Made by a program: the position numbers and the translations under genes
From: JBBRRP01 sp038251425
GTDB lineage: Bacteria; Myxococcota_A; Polyangia; Polyangiales; Polyangiaceae
DNA length: 15,724 nt
Reading direction: 5' to 3'
Assembly (NCBI GenBank): GCA_038251425.1
Contig: JBBSBI010000132.1
Span: 1 to 15,724, forward strand
Notes under the pieces: model-generated
What the model saw: only the letters and a program-made list of their open reading frames with translations
What the model was told of the DNA's origin: nothing
Database searches by the model: none
Shown: piece after piece, positions 13,319 to 15,724 of the stretch
Layout: each line of letters begins with the position of its first letter
How positions within the stretch are numbered: the first letter of the stretch is position 1

Positions 13319-14293
13319 ATGCCTTTGATGAATATGGTTCAAGCGATCAACGATGCCTTGCGCGTCGCCATGCGTAAGGACGAACGTGTCGTGATTCTTG
13401 GCGAAGACGTCGGCAAAGTGGGCGGCGTGTTTCGTGTCACTGCTGGGCTCTTCGATGAGTTTGGTGAAGACCGGGTGATCGACACACCTCTCAGCGAAGG
13501 CGGCATTATTGGCGCAGCGGTGGGCATGGCGCTGTATGGGATGGTGCCGATCCCGGAGATCCAATTTTCCGATTTCATTTGGCCCGCGTACGATCAAATC
13601 GTCAACGAGTTAGCCAAGTATCGCTACCGTTCTGGAGGCGAATACACCGCAGGCATGGTGATCCGAACACCTGTCGGCGGAGGGATCCGCGGGGGGCATT
13701 ATCACTCCCAACATCCCGAAGCCCACTTCATTCACGTGCCGGGCATCAAAGTGGTGATCCCTTCGAACGCTTATGATGCCAAGGGATTGCTGCTCGCTGC
13801 AATTGAAGATCCGGATCCTGTTCTATTCCTTGAGCCCAAGCGTGTGTACCGCGCAGCCAAGGGTGAGGTGCCTGAAGGGCACTACAAGGTGCCGCTCGAA
13901 TCCGCGGCCATTGCCCGCGACGGGAGCGATGTCACGGTTTTGGCCTACGGGGCCATGCTGTATGAGGCGTTGGATGCAGCCACCAAGGCAGCTGAGCAGG
14001 GCGTCGAGTGCGAGGTGATCGACCTCCGCACGCTCTGGCCCGTCGATATCCAGACGATTCTCGCTAGCGTCAAAAAAACGGGCCGCCTGGTGGTGGTCCA
14101 CGAGGCCGCCAAGACGGGCGGATTTGGTGGCGAGCTCGTCACACTGGTCTGCGAGCGAGCGTTTTATCACCTGCAAGCCCCGCCGATTCGGGTGACGGGC
14201 TTCGACACACCGTTTCCGTACACGCTCGAGATGGAGTATATGCCGCTCTCGCACCGGATCCTGCCGGCTGTTCTAGAGTCGGCGCGCGCCTGA
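13319..14293 (+). CDS. 2-oxoacid dehydrogenase E1 component, beta subunit (branched-chain type)
   Basis: Transketolase-like partner of E1 alpha that completes the ThDP active site. It has 324 residues, normal for the family. Visible motifs are GEDVGKVGGVF (28-38), DTPLSEGG with Glu60, the likely ThDP-activating glutamate, EIQFSDFIWPAYDQIVNE (80-97), HYHSQHPEAHF (127-137), carrying an active-site-region histidine, and DTPFPY near the C-terminus. YRYRSGGEY, PGIKVVIPSNAYDAKGLL and DTPFP resemble branched-chain E1 beta closely. The ATG at 13319 has only a weak purine-rich upstream region. The gene ends 16 bases before E2. Confidence 0.94.
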   Translation: MPLMNMVQAINDALRVAMRKDERVVILGEDVGKVGGVFRVTAGLFDEFGEDRVIDTPLSEGGIIGAAVGMALYGMVPIPEIQFSDFIWPAYDQIVNELAKYRYRSGGEYTAGMVIRTPVGGGIRGGHYHSQHPEAHFIHVPGIKVVIPSNAYDAKGLLLAAIEDPDPVLFLEPKRVYRAAKGEVPEGHYKVPLESAAIARDGSDVTVLAYGAMLYEALDAATKAAEQGVECEVIDLRTLWPVDIQTILASVKKTGRLVVVHEAAKTGGFGGELVTLVCERAFYHLQAPPIRVTGFDTPFPYTLEMEYMPLSHRILPAVLESARA

Positions 14294-14309
14294 GGAGAAA
14301 TGAGAGAAG

Positions 14310-15674
14310 ATGGCAAAGTTTGAGTTCAAGCTCCCCGATATCGGGGAGGGAGTTACCGAAGGCGAAATCGTTAACTGGCTAGTCAAGGTTGGCGACAGCC
14401 TGGCTTCCGATCAGGACATGGTCGAAGTGATGACGGACAAGGCAACGGTCACAATCGGCTCGCCTAAAGCCGGCACCGTGACTGAGCTCCGGGGCAAAGT
14501 CGGGGATGTGGTTCCCGTCGGAAACGTCATGATAGTTTTGGAGGTGAGCGAAGATGCAGCTCCTTCCATTCCAGCCGCATCGGCCACGCCGGCCACGGCA
14601 TCGGCGGCCACGGCCCCGGCGCCCGCGGCCGTCCCTCAGGCGTCACCCGAGGATTCAGGAACCACGGCAGTCGGCGACATCCGCGAGCAATTGCCAGGAA
14701 TGTCAGCACCAGCGGCTGGAGTGGTCGCTGCGAAACCTGCAGCCGGCAGCGCCTATTTTAACGACAAGCCGCTAGCGGCTCCTGCAACTCGCAAGTACGC
14801 ACGTGAAGCGGGCGTGGACATACGCCAGGTGTCGCCTTCGGGAGCTGCAGGGCGCATTACACGCGAGGATATTGAGCGGTTTGGTCAAGGCCAATCGGCG
14901 CCAAGCACGCCTGGCCCAGTCGCGGCAGTGCCTCCTCAAGTCGCTGCTGTCCAGCCAGTTCCACGCACTGTCGGAGATGAGCGAGTCCCAATCCGCGGCA
15001 TGCGCAAGCGCATCTACGAGAACATGGCGCGCTCCAAACACACGGCTGCGCACTTCACTTACGTGGACGAATGCGACGCTACGGAGCTCAAGGCGTTGCG
15101 TGAGCGCTCCAAGCGCTTTGCGGATCGAGCCCAAATCCGGCTTACTTTCTTGCCATTCATCGTAAAAGCCGTGGTTGCGGCGCTGAAGCGCCATCCTGAG
15201 CTCAATTGTCTTGTCGACGACGCAGCCATGGAGATGGTGCTGAAGCGAACCTACGACATCGGAATCGCAACCTCCACGGATACTGGGCTCATCGTGCCGG
15301 TCGTTCGCAACGCGGATCGGCTCAGCATTCTTGAGATTGCTAAAGAAATCGACCGCCTGGCCCTCAATGCCAAAGAGGGTAAGACGCTCAAGGAAGATCT
15401 TGGCGGCTCCAGCTTCACCATCACTTCTTTGGGCAAGCTGGGCGGCCTCTTCGCAACTCCAGTTATCAACTATCCCGAAGTTGCGATTCTCGGCATCCAC
15501 GAGATGAAGCGGAAGCCCGTCGTCCGTGGGGACCAAATCGTGATCGGGGATGTGATGCTCTTGAGCCTTTCCTTTGATCATCGCATCGTGGATGGGCATA
15601 TTGGCGCCGCGTTCGCTCAGACCATCATCGAGTACCTCCAGGAGCCGGACCGCTTGCTGGTCGAAATGGGATAA
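14310..15674 (+). CDS. 2-oxoacid dehydrogenase E2 (lipoyl acyltransferase)
   Basis: Core acyltransferase that moves the acyl group from E1 to CoA on a swinging lipoyl arm. It has 454 residues with complete architecture: a lipoyl domain (1-80) with the lipoylated Lys44 in EVMTDKATV; an Ala/Pro linker (81-152); a peripheral-subunit-binding domain (155-191; APATRKYAREAGVDIRQV, then AAGRITREDIERF); a second Pro/Ala linker; and the catalytic domain (223-454) with SFDHRIVDG (His424, Asp428). A single lipoyl domain and the MTDK motif fit a branched-chain or mixed-substrate E2. AGGAG (14293-14297) overlaps the E1 beta stop. LipA, encoded upstream, would supply its cofactor. No E3 gene is visible before the window ends. 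Confidence 0.95.
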   Translation: MAKFEFKLPDIGEGVTEGEIVNWLVKVGDSLASDQDMVEVMTDKATVTIGSPKAGTVTELRGKVGDVVPVGNVMIVLEVSEDAAPSIPAASATPATASAATAPAPAAVPQASPEDSGTTAVGDIREQLPGMSAPAAGVVAAKPAAGSAYFNDKPLAAPATRKYAREAGVDIRQVSPSGAAGRITREDIERFGQGQSAPSTPGPVAAVPPQVAAVQPVPRTVGDERVPIRGMRKRIYENMARSKHTAAHFTYVDECDATELKALRERSKRFADRAQIRLTFLPFIVKAVVAALKRHPELNCLVDDAAMEMVLKRTYDIGIATSTDTGLIVPVVRNADRLSILEIAKEIDRLALNAKEGKTLKEDLGGSSFTITSLGKLGGLFATPVINYPEVAILGIHEMKRKPVVRGDQIVIGDVMLLSLSFDHRIVDGHIGAAFAQTIIEYLQEPDRLLVEMG

Positions 15675-15685
15675 GCATCCCGGAT

Positions 15686-15724
15686 GGTGAGCACACCCGC
15701 CTACACGGGAATACAGTGCTCACC
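15686..15724 (+). terminator. Hairpin after E2, probable operon end
   Basis: GGTGAGCAC (15686-15694) and GTGCTCACC (15716-15724) form a perfect 9-bp stem. Inside it, CCCG (15696-15699) and CGGG (15706-15709) form a second 4-bp stem with a six-base loop. It starts 12 bases after the E2 stop codon. A U-tract, if present, would lie beyond the window edge, so an intrinsic terminator is likely but not shown. Confidence 0.5.

Noticed and set aside
14772..15599. 275-residue minus-strand frame
   Set aside because: It lies entirely inside E2, which has intact lipoyl, binding and catalytic motifs. The antisense frame is a codon-bias shadow.
1..15724. CRISPR array, tRNA/rRNA genes, insertion sequences, toxin-antitoxin or defence genes
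   Set aside because: I saw no regularly spaced repeats, cloverleaf-like sequences, transposase motifs or target-site duplications; nearly all the DNA is accounted for by housekeeping genes.

Overview
The window is moderately GC-rich (roughly 60% by eye) bacterial chromosomal DNA carrying housekeeping energy-metabolism genes. The split nuo cluster, the NuoH loop that begins DRRQGAMMQDRIGPNRA, and branched-chain-type E1/E2 genes beside lipA suggest a Myxococcota/deltaproteobacteria-like lineage. That placement is an inference from sequence style; no rRNA or lineage marker is present.

Left edge (1-814): the minus strand carries the first 237 codons of mutY, whose C-terminus lies outside the window. 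A gene for an unrecognised 374-residue protein with TPR-like C-terminal repeats (815-1939) is transcribed divergently from it.

Middle (1940-8857): after a 94-bp gap with a TTGACA promoter candidate come seven tightly packed complex I genes, nuoA-B-C-D-G-H-I. They encode the connecting module (A, H), the quinone-reducing/hydrogenase-like module (B, C, D, I) and the large FeS subunit (G). The NADH-oxidising genes nuoE and nuoF are missing between D and G, and the antiporter-like nuoJ-N do not follow nuoI. NuoH is strikingly large (607 aa): about 150 residues with four predicted membrane helices sit in the TM1-TM2 loop, a Cys-containing loop follows TM2, and there is an extra C-terminal helix. 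NuoG is short (522 aa) but keeps ligand sets for four FeS clusters, including N7.

Right part (8866-15674): gatB (tRNA amidotransferase) and lipA (lipoyl synthase) overlap and follow nuoI directly. Next come a small TerB-like protein and a 156-bp leader with nested inverted repeats. The leader is followed by E1 alpha, E1 beta and E2 of a 2-oxoacid dehydrogenase of branched-chain type. LipA makes the cofactor carried on E2 Lys44, and the NADH from such a complex feeds complex I, so the co-directional block is metabolically coherent. A hairpin at the right edge probably closes the unit. No E3 (lpd), tRNA, rRNA, CRISPR array or mobile element is visible.

I see no obvious new defence or mobile system. 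The observations most worth checking are the enlarged NuoH, the reduced NuoG with its split nuo layout, and the structured leader before E1 alpha.
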